From positions 15,941,967 through 16,005,966 of the forward strand of contig ML680088.1 of the NCBI GenBank assembly GCA_007922225.1: a stretch of 64,000 nt of DNA, in the 5' to 3' direction. Under the pieces are notes generated by a model. It was given only the letters and a program-made list of their open reading frames with translations, did no database searches and was not told the origin of the DNA. This DNA comes from Emydura subglobosa (Eukaryota; Chordata; Testudines; Chelidae). Shown piece by piece: positions 52,600 through 62,720 of this stretch (position 1 is its first letter; every line of letters begins with the position of its first letter). Both the position numbers and the translations under genes were made by a program.

Positions 52600-52865
52600 C
52601 CTCACATAACTGGCTGAGGACTTGTCTGGCTGGTGTAGCTATGCTGGCCGTGTAGAGTGTAGACACAGTGTAAACCAGCAGAAGGCGATCTTCTGTCGGC
52701 ATAGCCACACTACCTCCTCGAATGACATTCGCTATGTCAAGAGAAGCACTCTACACTGGGGGAAGAGAGAGGGGTGTCCAGCATAGTGGTGTTGCTGAGG
52801 GGGTTTGAATTTTCTCCCCACACACACCTAGCCACCACAACTTTACAGGGGTCTAAACCAGCTTC
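52600..52865. mobile_element. Decayed DNA-transposon fragment of the TGTAGACACAG type
   Basis: GTGTAGAGTGTAGACACAGT, 'GCGATCTTCTGTCGGCATAG', CTATGTCAAGAGAAGCACTC and 'CTACACTGGGGGAAG' are internal and subterminal segments of turtle hAT-type MITEs with CTGTCGGCATAG motifs. Ends are eroded. Confidence 0.55.
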
Positions 52866-54352
52866 AAAGTGGCTTTGTGCCACCGGAACAGTGCAAGGCA
52901 GCCTTCTCAGGGGGGTCTGTCAAGTGGGCATGAACCACTAGCAGGCTGATCTGGTACCGTTTTATTCTCACTCTGCACTGGTGTAAGCAACTGCACAATC
53001 TGCAGGGGAACGGGCCCCATATTTGCAAAAGCAAAGCGAAAGGTAGCAATGCATGGTAGTAAGCCCTGTGGCAGTGAAGCAGAAGGCCTCGGAATGTCCC
53101 ATAGCAGCCAGAGGAGGACATCCAAGAGTGTCCCTCCACACAGGATCTGAGCATGGGGATTGGGAAACCAAGCTACTGTCTTAGCTCAGACTCTTTGATC
53201 ATCACGCCACCCCTTACATGATTGTGGATAGGACACATTCCCAGGGCTCACTTGAAATCTCCTGTACAGACTCCTGCGTTCCTGGCAGACTTCACAACAG
53301 CTGAACCTTCAGCAGGAAACCCTGGAGGTCTCTAATCTGGGACTGAGACAAGGGTCTGTCACAGTCCTCCAAGCCTTCTGCATTCTCTGTCTCCACATGG
53401 GTGGGGTGATGCAAGGGTTTGGCTGGTGAAAAGTGACTGGTTCCTCTCCACTTCTCAACTTGTATCTCCAAAACTCACAGCTTATGGAGCACAGAACAGA
53501 TTGTACAGAGTCACGTGAGCCACTGCTGGGAATCAAATGACACTTGAAGGTTCTGTCAGGTGTCATGGCGATGTGTGACGACACCACCAACTGGTGTGAC
53601 TTCAGAGATTTCAGTATCAGCCGCTTGCTTAGCTAGTTCAGTACAATCAGTGGAACCTTCATATTAAAATGAAGGATGCTGTGTTCCTATGACAACCTGT
53701 TCCATGGATCTGTTGATTCCTTCTGCTGTACCATGAATGGGTCTTCTTCAGTTTCCATTGCTACAGACATACAAATGAATGTGTGCTGGGAACATCAAGT
53801 TGTGCTAGAGTTCGTTTCTTGTATTGCAGGAGAGCCCTGGCATCTCCAGGCGTATCCAGAGCAAACTTTCTCTGACTGTACAAAGTGTGCTGTTTCCCCA
53901 TCCAAATCCTAAATCAGTTCTTGCTCCAGCCACGCCATGGTGTCCCAAGACACATCGTCCCTCCAGTTCTCCATCTACAGCATCCAATCTCCTAGAGCAC
54001 GTGCCTTCCTTCTTCTTGTGATATATACACTAAGGGTTTTTTTGGAAATTCACAACCACTGAACTACTGCTGGTGGGAGCATGATGGTGGACAAGGCTCA
54101 GGTGTTCAGCATTTTTACTACCACTGTGAAGGTTCAGCTGTCATTGCTGCCATTGCTGGAGCTTCACCAGGCGAAGTGTAATCACAGGAGATTTCCTGAA
54201 AGGGTCTAGTATAGACACAGCCTTGGCAAGGGGGCATCTTTGCCCATGTCTCTCTAATCTGAAATCTCTTCTGGCCATTTTTGGTGACTGTTCAGGTGTA
54301 AATTAAAAATCCCATGGAATTTCACGAACGCAGAGAGATTTCCTCTCAAGGC
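52866..54352. other. Unassigned 1.5 kb
   Basis: At about 54190-54222 CTGAAAGGGTCTAGTATAGA then CACAGCC looks like the end of a TGTAGACA-type DNA transposon. No second end was found. Frames under 100 codons show no domain. Confidence 0.38.
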
Positions 54353-54835
54353 TTATAGCCAACCATCTTCAAGAATCCTCTTGTTGCCTCTCACAGTATA
54401 AGTACATGTAGGCTGGGTCAGAAGCTGAAAAGGGGAAGTCTTCAGGGAAATCTCGGATAATACAGGTTGTGGTGTTAATGTCTCAGTAGGTAGCACTCTT
54501 CCCTCTGAGTCTGTATTGAACCTAGCTCCCAGCATGGAGTTGAGGAGCACTGTGCTGCTAGAAGTGCTGGGTTTTTCTGGAGGAGATGTAGAACAGAATA
54601 TGATCCTTTGGGCTGCATGGGCAGGTCCACACTGTTTGCCAATATTCTTGCCATTTGAATGATCGATACTACGGGAATCACCCATCCCCAATGAAGATAC
54701 TGGCTCAGATTCACAGGTGCATTCCAGCTGCTTTGTACTTCTACGGGAAAAATGCACATTGTTTTTAGACAGCACCAGAAATATCTGAAGAATGATTGTG
54801 AGCCACCTGAATGACATCTGCCTGACGTCTAACAC
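54353..54835 (-). CDS. Open frame of unknown nature, 160 codons
   Basis: I do not recognise this protein. The frame starts with two in-frame Met codons (residues 1 and 7) followed by a hydrophobic stretch 'WLTIILQIFLVLS' that could act as a signal peptide or anchor. The rest is Ser/Thr-rich with scattered Cys ('LECTCESEP', 'NIGKQCGP', 'FCSTSPP', 'PTCTYTV') and ends at an in-frame stop. It has no repeat inside, but its 5' edge abuts the fold-back MITE at 54839-54990, so the start may not be original. No splice-site logic or neighbouring exon was seen. It could be a chance frame, an exon piece or a decayed gene. Confidence 0.18.
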   Translation of the reverse strand: MLDVRQMSFRWLTIILQIFLVLSKNNVHFSRRSTKQLECTCESEPVSSLGMGDSRSIDHSNGKNIGKQCGPAHAAQRIIFCSTSPPEKPSTSSSTVLLNSMLGARFNTDSEGRVLPTETLTPQPVLSEISLKTSPFQLLTQPTCTYTVRGNKRILEDGWL

Positions 54836-54838
54836 TAA

Positions 54839-54990
54839 GGGCCTAATTCTCCAGTGCCTTGCACCCGTGCACAGTCATTTATAGCTGGGCAAAGTGCATG
54901 TAGGATGCTACCATTCTGACTTAATAACCCTTTATACCTTCTTTGTCCAGGTGTAAAAGAGTATACAGGGCAGTAAAGGATGAGGCCCCT
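54839..54990. repeat. Fold-back MITE with GGGCCTAAT ends
   Basis: GGGCCTAATTCTCCAGTGCC then TTGCACCCGTGCACAGTCAT at the left, and CTTTGTCCAGGTGTAAAAGA then GCAGTAAAGGATGAGGCCCC at the right, are imperfect inverted arms. Same family as 52284-52346 and 56648-56812. Confidence 0.68.
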
Positions 54991-55611
54991 GCTTTCAAAA
55001 GCTCATATTAATGTCCACGTGTTTCAGATGCTGTCTATTGACCAGGCAAAATGTCCTAATGTATCAAATTTTCATCAATGACATTTATTGAGATCCATGT
55101 TCTTTTGTATATTTATTTTTACAGATGGAAAATCTCAATTTGTCCAGTTCTTGTAGGACAAAATAGAGGAAAGAGATTCTTGAAATAATATTGACCAGGT
55201 AAGAAGCCATGCATCCTTCTTAACTGGTCGGGCAAAAGTCTTCTGTAGGAGCTTTATTAATTTAAAGCTGTTGCTAGAAGCTTCCTATATACAGACTTTA
55301 TACTTTCCCTTGCAATTTACCCTTAGCTAGACCAGTTTTAAAAGAACAGAATCAGAGAAACTAGACTTGGCCAAAAATCTATGCAGCCAAATAAATCAAC
55401 AGAAGATCTTTAGCGTATGAACGGGCCAAGTGAATTGTATGTTTCACCTTTCTCAAATTATATGTTGCTTGACATCAAGAAACCTACTTTTGGCTTCTGC
55501 ATAATAGCATCTATTATCCTTTCCAGTCTAGTGGTTAAAATCTTAATGATAACTTCACTATCAGAGCTCAGTACAGCAATCGGCCTACACTTATCTTGCT
55601 GTCTAGCCTTT
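54991..55611. other. Unassigned, no feature recognised
   Basis: AT-rich with no gene or repeat family recognised. Confidence 0.4.
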
Positions 55612-55683
55612 AAAGGCCAAATTCCCTCTGGTGTAAGTATTCACTGCAGTGGAAATACTCCAGGAATGAGTTTGCCCTTCATG
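55612..55683. repeat. Short palindromic MITE
   Basis: AAGGCCAAATTCCCTCTGGT then GTAAGTATTCACTGCAGTGG, and AATACTCCAGGAATGAGTTT then GCCCTT, are inverted arms of a fold-back unit. It gives the central part of the 124-codon frame 55417-55791, which is therefore doubtful. Confidence 0.6.
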
Positions 55684-56647
55684 TATGTTCTGGGTCTAGC
55701 AGGTATCTCTCAAATGCATGCTTATTTGTATTTGGTTTGTATGTTTTTGGTGGCCTTATATTTTAATGACTCAGTGAGTTACAGTAGATAGGTTGTATAT
55801 TCACAAGAAATGCAAAGAAATATCTAACGTTGATCACGTGTCTGAGTCTGTCATTTCTTAAAGGAGGAAATGCCTTTTAAAAAGATATTAGTTGCAATCA
55901 AATTTGCTAACATGCTTGCAAGAAGACTTACAGGAAGTTTGCCCATCTTCTGTGTATGCACACGTGCGTGTGCGCACACACACTCTCCCGCTTTGAATCT
56001 CTCAGTTGCCTGCTGGTACAAACATTGATGCCACCATTTTTAAATGGGTAACATCATACATAGTCCTAATTTGGCAACGGTATTGGAACAGGGTGGCTTG
56101 CCTGGGCTGGAGAGCCTAAGATCAACCCAGCCCTGATTACAGCATGAGCCCCACCTGAGGGGAATCAATAGCAATAGGGACAGAAGGTGGCTGGAGTCAA
56201 GGAGAAGCTCAGGCAGTTAGGGTGAGACTGCAGAGGGTGAGAGAGGCTCCTGAGAATGGGGAAATTTCTCGGCTAGGATGAACTGAAAGTAGCCTGTTAA
56301 GGCAAGAAGGACTCTCATCAGAACATGGCAGTTTGGGCTGTACCTGGCTGGAAGGAAAATTTTTTAATTTTGAACTTCAAGTTAAAAAATCAGGCCCTAT
56401 GGAGGGCTGACTGTTGTGATTGGACTGGTGTGGAAAACCTCTGTGTGGCGTTTATGGCAGGGGGGTCCAAGAGTGGAAACTGAGGGGAAGGGCTGTGTGC
56501 AGGGCTGCCCTGAGGCCACCAGAGGGATCCGTGAGGCAGCCACTTGTCTACAGGTATTGTTTGTGCTCTTGATGTAAACAAGTTTCACTATTAATTTGGT
56601 GTCAATTTGGACCTCTGTTCTTAAGGGGATAACATATAAGTAAACTC
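55684..56647. other. Unassigned, short CG/CA-rich repeat and LTR-like text
   Basis: An alternating GTGCGTGTGCGCACACACAC run lies at about 55965-55984. At 56080-56540 text such as GAACAGGGTGGCTTGCCTGG is like LTR or non-autonomous repeat DNA, but no boundaries were found. Confidence 0.35.
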
Positions 56648-56812
56648 ATTTTCCACTGCCTTGCACCTTGTCTCATCTCTTGAACCTCTGCGATGTGAGT
56701 GTGACAGACTCCTCACAGGTGTGGGTGAAGGATTTTGTTTTGGCAGTGCATTATACTCATTTTGCACACGTGTAAATGACAAGAAAAGGTGCAAGGCCAT
56801 GGGGAATCAGGC
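56648..56812. repeat. Fold-back MITE, GGGGCCTGAT family, decayed
   Basis: CATTTTCCACTGCCTTGCAC then CTTGTCTCATCTCTTG at the left, and CACACGTGTAAATGACAAGA then AAAGGTGCAAGGCCATGGGG and AATCAGGCC at the right, are inverted arms. Confidence 0.65.
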
Positions 56813-57957
56813 CACCTATTGCATTCTAGTGGGCAAACAGAACAAATCGATGAAAGCTCTTTTTCCTTTGTGGCTATGGGGCAGAGCCCAGCGCCACAGC
56901 CTTTGTCCCAAGCAAGCACTTTTGAAGGGGGGAACCCACCCTCCTTTCCTCACGAGGCCTGCTGATCTGTTTTCAGCCAGTCAGCACGACAAACTTCAAA
57001 ACAAAGTCTGCAGCTCTGGCAGTTCAGGCAGAGTCCACCCTCGGTTCCTGATCGAATCTTCTCGGTGGAGAACCGCTTTTCCAGGGGCAGCCACCTTTCT
57101 CCAAACTGGCTGCCTTGTGTGAGATTCTGTCAATTGAGTACAGTTGTCTTCCCTTTGAGCTACTGAGAGGATTTTTCTGGGACCAAGATTCCCACTGGAC
57201 AGTGGATGTCACCTTACTTGCTGGGGAAACTGAGGCACAGGGCTCGAAGACCACAAGGGCCCCTTTTGCATTCCAAGAGTCACTATCACTCCCTGCCACC
57301 CAGGCCGCTAACACCCTTTGGCAGGCCAATATCCCAGGAGTATTTGGACTGGATTCATTTGGCTCTTTTAAATACTGTAGTGCTATGGTCTCAACAAGCC
57401 TCCCTAAGCTGTTTAGTTCAGTAAAATACACAGCCAACCAGAAAGAGACTGGCTGCTTGGTTCTACTCTGATCCCTGCCATCATGTCTTGGTCATGCTCA
57501 GAATAGCTAATCCTATCCTACTGATAGCTGCTTTCTTCATTTGGACTGACCAAAAGCGATGCTTCCCCCCACTTCCTAACTTCCATGAAGAGAACACCTT
57601 TGAGATGAGGGGCTCACTCACATGGTGGTAAAGACACAAACTTGTTCTTTGTTGGACAGTGGAACAATCTATGCCATTGTTTCTGTGGAGTGCTGAAGAA
57701 TCTGTATCTTCCATTGAAGATAACCAAATCTGGGTATGGTGGATGATCTGTCTCAGGGGAACCTGTTGAATACATAGGCCATGGGATTGCTCAGATGGCC
57801 ATAAAAAACATATCACTGCCTTTAAGATGCCCCACTGATTTTGAGAGAGAATACATACCATGTTTGATAGCTGTGGCCTGAAGAGTCCTGTGTGCAAAAG
57901 TGATCATTTCAATGTGAATGACATAATCCTGGATCAGGTGTTACTGGTGAACATTTG
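56813..57957. other. Unassigned 1.1 kb
   Basis: Frames up to 138 codons lie on both strands (57024-57437 minus and 57115-57471 plus overlap), so neither is convincing. No domain recognised. Confidence 0.38.
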
Positions 57958-57959
57958 TT

Positions 57960-58155
57960 GCTTGCTGTGTTGTAGCTGTATTGGTCCCAGAATATTAGCG
58001 AGATAATGTGGGTGAGGTAACTCCTTTTATTGGACCAACTTCTATTGGCGAATGAGACAAGCTTTTGAGTTACACAGAGCTCTTCTGTAGCCATGTATAG
58101 CTCAAACGTGTCTCTTTCACCAACATAAGTTGGTTCAGTAAAAGGTATTACTTCA
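57960..58155 (-). repeat. Dispersed sauropsid repeat with 'TTTTATTGGACCAACTTCT' signature
   Basis: TTGGTCCCAGAATATTAGCG, GGGTGAGGTAACTCCTTTTA, TTGGACCAACTTCTATTGGC and GTTACACAGAGCTCTTCTGT match, in antisense order, a widely dispersed repeat I recall from turtles and crocodilians. Its clade is not certain; the 'GAAGAGCTCTGTG' end looks like a LINE 3' region. A second inverted trace ('CTTTCACCAACATAAGTTGG') lies at 58115-58134. Confidence 0.6.
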
Positions 58156-58160
58156 CTCAC

Positions 58161-58213
58161 CTTAGATAGCATTAGTATTTGATAGTCTCTCTTAGATAGC
58201 ATTGATATTTGAG
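58161..58213. repeat. Two-copy 30-bp tandem duplication
   Basis: CTTAGATAGCATTAGTATTT at 58161 recurs as CTTAGATAGCATTGATATTT at 58191, a 30-bp period. It lies next to the dispersed repeat at 57960-58155. Confidence 0.82.
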
Positions 58214-59047
58214 CAAAAGCCTTCGCTCATGTAAGACTGCCCAATCATGTGGGCCTATTGTTCTCACCAGTTAGTTCCATCTGTGTCCAATGTGCTATCA
58301 AAGATACATATAGGCATGTTTTGCACGAGTGCTGCTCCAAATAGCACTGTGAAGCAAATTGCATGCTAGACTTTGCTATATTTTGCTTGGTCAATAATTT
58401 GTTCTTTGCAGCCCTATGAAGGGATAGTACAACAGTACCAACAGAAGTTGTCCATGATGAAATCTATAACAGATTTCAGACATTCAAGCAGATGTTCAAA
58501 GACCTGTATTCCATTAGAGAAAGTGTCAGAGCTTCAAGAAAGATCATTTCATCCATTTTAGAGTGATCTGTTGCGCAACAGAGTAATTAGGCTGTGAAGA
58601 TCTTTTACTCTCAGCATCCTGAAGAATGGTTTGTTGCAATTTTGCTACTACAAAACAATTCTATGGTTTAGGAGAATAAGTAAGGGCCCTTATCAAGGCA
58701 TGCTGATTTTGCATTATCTGATTACAGGTAATAGGGGATTGCATCATTTCATGTTCAATTAGAACCTGGTGCAATTCATGATAATTTTGTGCATTAGCTT
58801 CACAAATGCCTTTTTTGGATAGTCTTTCAGAAGTCTTGAAGCTGATAGATGAGTCTCATTTTTATCCTGGATAATTTTAGACTTGCAAATACCCTATCTG
58901 CCCATAGGTCTTCACTGAGGTGCATTAGAAAATGTCTGGAGTCTGAGATTTCTTTTTTGCCCATGTCTGAGCTGAAAATACAGATACACATCCAGGTCCT
59001 GTATTTCGAAGGGTGAGACAACTGTCTCCCTTGTGGGTGAACTTTTG
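58214..59047. other. Unassigned, no feature recognised
   Basis: No gene or repeat family recognised before the hAT target duplication at 59048. Confidence 0.4.
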
Positions 59048-59055
59048 GTATAGAG

Positions 59056-59779
59056 CATTGGTTCTCAAACTGAGGGTCACGACCCCTCAGGAGTCATGAT
59101 GTGGTTATGTGGGGGTTACGAGTGTGAGCCCTGACCCCGCCCAGGCTTTGGGGGTTGTGAGCCTCAACCCACCCAGGAGTTGGGCTGTGAGCTCCCTGCT
59201 TCCTCCTGGCTGCGGAACATGGGGGAGCAAGGGGGGGAGTGAGCAGTGAAACACAGATACTGCTCATCCCCCCCCCCCCAACATTCCTCCAGCCCCCCTC
59301 CCCAGGGAGCTTTGGTGGGGGAGGGAAACAAGGAGCAACTCCAGGGTTCCCTGCATCCCCCACCTGGGCAGTTCTGTGAGGTGAGCATCAGGAGCTGCTG
59401 CTCTCTGCCCTTCCCTTACACAGTCCAAGTGAGGAAAGTGACCTGGATGCAGGGAGCCCTGATGTTGCTCCTCACTCCACCTCTGCCCATAGCTTCCTAG
59501 GGTGCATGGAGGAACAGCATTCGAGGGGGGAGCGAGCAGCAATACTAGCCTCTCCATGCATGCAGGTCAGTTTCACCATGGGGGCGCAGGGTGTATGTGT
59601 GCAGGGATTAGGGGCAAAGGGGGCACAGTGTGGGGGTTAGGAGTGAAGGGGGAGTGGGGAGCTCATGAGGGTCAGGGGCAAAGAGGCAATGCAGTACCCA
59701 GGGGGACCAGAGGCGGGGTCGCACTCAGAGGCTTGCTGTGCAAAAGGGGTCACCGGTACAAAAAGTTTGAGATCCACTG
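59056..59779. mobile_element. 724-bp non-autonomous hAT transposon with 8-bp target duplication
   Basis: Ends are CATTGGTTCTCAAACTG and, inverted, AAGTTTGAGATCCACTG. Flanking 8-mers GTATAGAG (59048-59055) and GTATATAG (59780-59787) match at 7 of 8 positions. The interior has a C run near 59270 and G-rich sequence but no transposase. The terminus is like that of 33606-34414, though the interiors differ, so this is a sister family. Confidence 0.9.
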
Positions 59780-59787
59780 GTATATAG

Positions 59788-60978
59788 GGCTGTTTTGCAG
59801 ACTGGCTGTGTACTGTGTCTGAATGCATCAGCAATCAGCATCGCTCAATCCTCTCCACATCCACCAAAGTACAGTAAAGTGTCCCATGTAATTTTCCATT
59901 CCATGTCCAGTGTTCATCTGGTTTGTTTTTTTCCCTATAGTTCAAGCCGTTAAATAAATGAAGGTTATTGTCGGGAGGGCAAGGCCTCCGTTACTATAGC
60001 AATGACAAGAGCAGAATTTGCTATATTCTGTACATAGATATTTTCAGGGGTTGGAAAGACTTGCCCCCTGTCTTGTACTGATTATAAATACTCACCAGTC
60101 AATCAGCATCCGCAATTTCCCAACGGCATGAAGCTCTCTTGGTTTGCCAGGTTCCACACCTGAGACAAAGCTGCAGAATCCTGCTTGGCAGGTCAGAAGG
60201 ATGAGGAAAATACATAACTATTCACTGCAGTGTAGCAGACAGATGTAACTTAATAATAAATGAAGGATGTGGTGAATTGGCTGAGTGGTCATAAGTCAGC
60301 AGTGGGCAGCATGATGAATCTGTTAGGTGTGAATCTCTGGGTCCGGAGTGAGGGTGGTAAGGAAGGGCAGTGTCTGGTGGCTGCCCTGGATGACTAAGCA
60401 GGGGTTTCCAGAGCTGTCTGTATGTGCATGGCTTAGTAAGTCTCATGAATATACTGTAACAGGAAATTACACCAGAGCTGTTTGATGAATCAATGAGCAG
60501 TGGGGAGTCAGAGAGCAGCATGGTGAATGTGTTGTTTTTTCCCTCCTGCTGGCGAGAGTGAAAGGTCAGTGTGCCTCAGTGGCACTTGGGAGGAGGGGTC
60601 CCAGAGGCAGGGGGTCTTGAGACATGGGGAGGAGTGTGGTGTTAAAGACTGTGAGGGCATATGTATTGGAACCAAGCCAGTATTAGGGCCCATAGAGCTT
60701 CAGCAGCTGAAGTGCTTATAATGCTTGTCTTGGATATGGTAACCAGAGTCTATCCCTGGGATTATTCCAAGACAAAGACTGGTGTATTACAGCACTCCAG
60801 AGCCTCATGAAGGCGACTTTTACCCCGGACTTCAAGATATCAAATAGGGCTTGCAGCAGGTCACTTTCCAAAAACTGACCACCCCCCAGCCTAAAGGCAA
60901 TGCTGATGGCAGCAGCAGTAGCAAGGTTCTAAGGACAAAAATTGTAAACTATCCCTTTTGAACCAAGATGTAACAAAT
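59788..60978. other. Unassigned 1.2 kb
   Basis: Frames under 100 codons without domains. No repeat family recognised. Confidence 0.38.
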
Positions 60979-61183
60979 AGCTGAGGCACCTGAAGAAATC
61001 AAAGCTGCCCGAGATGCAATAAAAGCAGGCCAGAAGGGATTAAAACAAGATCTGGAGGATTCTCAGAAAGAACAGAGAAATGACCTGAAGGCAGAAATCA
61101 TATCTTCTAATTCCAAATATTCTACTATTTTACACCTGGCTCAGTCTGGACTCAAGCCAGAACAGGGAACTGAAACTGCTTAA
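60968..61183 (+). pseudogene. Short coding remnant rich in Lys/Glu, unknown family
   Basis: Directly after a stop, a frame without an initiating Met reads 'EEIKAARDAIKAGQKGLKQD', 'LEDSQKEQRNDLKAEI' and then about 30 less regular residues before the stop at 61181-61183. The heptad-like spacing of Ala/Ile/Leu and the charge pattern suggest an amphipathic coiled coil. 'KAGQ' repeat-like text occurs in retroelement gag/ORF1-type proteins that I can only recall loosely. It lies about 50 bp upstream of a LINE reverse transcriptase fragment, and the two could belong to one old element. It may also be chance. Confidence 0.35.
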
Positions 61184-61199
61184 GTGGCATGATGGATAA

Positions 61200-62305
61200 T
61201 CTCCTGCAATGAAGAAAGGGCAGACCTCCATTCTCATTCTCCTGGACCTCTCTGTAGCATTGGGCCCTGTTGATCATGAGATACCGCTATCATGCCCGAG
61301 AGAGGTGGCAGTTCCTTTCTTCCTTGGGGATGTACCCAGCAAGTAGTGATGGGAAACTGAACCTTCACAACCAGACCCCTCACTTGGGGAGTTCCACAGT
61401 GATCATTTCTCTCTCCGTTCGTTTTCAATGCCTACAGGCAGCCACAGGTCAGATGACATGGACTTTAAATGCCAGCAATATGCAAATGACACAAAGCTCA
61501 GCACAACACTACTGCCAGGATGGCCCAGTGCGTGGACAAGATCATGAGCTTCCGGATGAAGAACAGTGGGTTGAAATTGAACTGAGCAAAGCAGAAGCAA
61601 CACTGGTGGGCAGCGGAAAGCACTTTGAAGAGCTTGCAGCCATAATGGAGATTCCTTTGGTTGGAAGTACACCTCCACAGTTGGCCAATTCAGTTCATAC
61701 TTTAGGAGTGCTGTTGGGTTTCTCACTAATGCTGAGCTCTCATGTAGCAGCATCTACGAAAAATGTTTTCTACCATTTCTGGTAGGCTTGGAGATTCTGT
61801 CCCATCCTGGTGAACAATGACCTAGCCTCTGTTGTTATGTCTTCATCTTCTTCTGGCTGGCCTACACCAATGCGACATGCCTTGGCTTAGGAAACTCTGG
61901 TACAGAACACTGCACTGCATCTCCTCAGCAATAAAGGCTATTATGAGTACATCAGACTTGTATCCTCCATTCTCTACTCCAGCTTCCCAAAGAATTTCAA
62001 ATCAAGTTCAATGTCTCAGTCCTTACCTTCAAAGTCCTCCATGACCTGGGCCCCAGCTCTCTAAAAGAACCTAAAGCTCTGGGATGAAGACTATGGTTGA
62101 CAACTTCACTTTAGCTCACTGAAACCCTGTACGATAAGGGTAAAGCTCATGTGTGTAGGAGCTAGAACTTTCTTGGGGGGCTGGGCTGGGACTGTGGAAT
62201 GAACTTACCCAGGACCTACAGGCCATCACAAACCTCACCACCTTCTTTTTTAACTGCTTTCACCTTGCTTTCTCTAACATAAATACATCGCAACATGTGT
62301 GCTGT
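61200..62305 (+). mobile_element. Ancient L2-like LINE fragment with reverse transcriptase remnants
   Basis: Reading frames in order give 'ILLDLSVALGPVDHEI' (family pattern LLDLSAAFDTVDHxIL) at about 61230-61275, 'FKCQQYANDTKLST' at about 61463-61505 where active copies have YADDTQL, 'LGVLLGFSLMLSSHVAAST' at about 61700-61760, 'KFNVSVLTFKVLHDLGPSSL' at about 61998-62060, and 'WDCGMNLPRTYRP' near 62191-62225 (family pattern LWNSLPxxLR). Several frameshifts and stops interrupt it. This order is that of the L2/CR1 group; the wording is closer to L2 than to CR1. Confidence 0.78.
61270..61785 (+). pseudogene. L2-like reverse transcriptase, longest surviving frame
   Basis: The 171-codon frame includes authentic RT text only in parts: the region after 'EILLRLS...' is shifted, and the catalytic block sits in a different frame (Y-A-N-D, codons 61479-61490, second Asp position changed context), while its final segment 'SVHTLGVLLGFSLMLSSHVA' is in frame and matches the conserved block downstream of the catalytic motif. 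The frame is therefore a mosaic of RT and shifted text. The Met at its start is not a real initiation site. No function is expected. Confidence 0.6.
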
Positions 62306-62324
62306 CACATCCAGGTCATGGGTG

Positions 62325-62720
62325 GCCATGCCTCATGATTGGAGCCAAAGTGTGCAGTCATGAGACAGTAGTCAAGTCAATGGGGTCAGGATATCAGGAG
62401 GTGAGAAGCAGGAGACAAACTGGAGATCAGGAACCCCAAGTCATATGTCGGAGTCAGGTGTGTTCGGAATGCCAGGCGATCAAGCTAGGGAAGCAGGAGC
62501 GGGTAACAAGAAGCACAAGGCACACAGTCTGGAGCAGGGTAAAGCCCAGTTGTTCAGACAGCCTCCTGGCTGGAGTAGGGCCAGCGCCAATCCGTTTTTC
62601 TGGAACTCTACCAATTAGACCTCAAGGGCAGAGCCTTGCACTGGGGCTTGGCTTTGTGGGTTTCAGGTGCTAGTAGGCTGCTGGGTGGAGGGTTGGGTCA
62701 TGACATGTATGAAAGAAACC
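62325..62720. mobile_element. Possible LTR-type repeat fragment
   Basis: CAATGGGGTCAGGATATCAG, GGAGATCAGGAACCCCAAGT, 'GGAGTCAGG', GTCTGGAGCAGGGTAAAGCC then CAGTTGTTCAGACAGCCTCC resembles turtle LTR-like DNA with repeated GTCAGG motifs that I recall. No TG...CA ends or duplication were found. GGGTCATGAC near 62693 could be a border. Confidence 0.35.

Noticed and set aside
55417..55791. Hydrophobic 124-codon frame resembling a membrane protein
   Set aside because: Its middle is the fold-back element 55612-55683, so the reading frame is not of protein origin.
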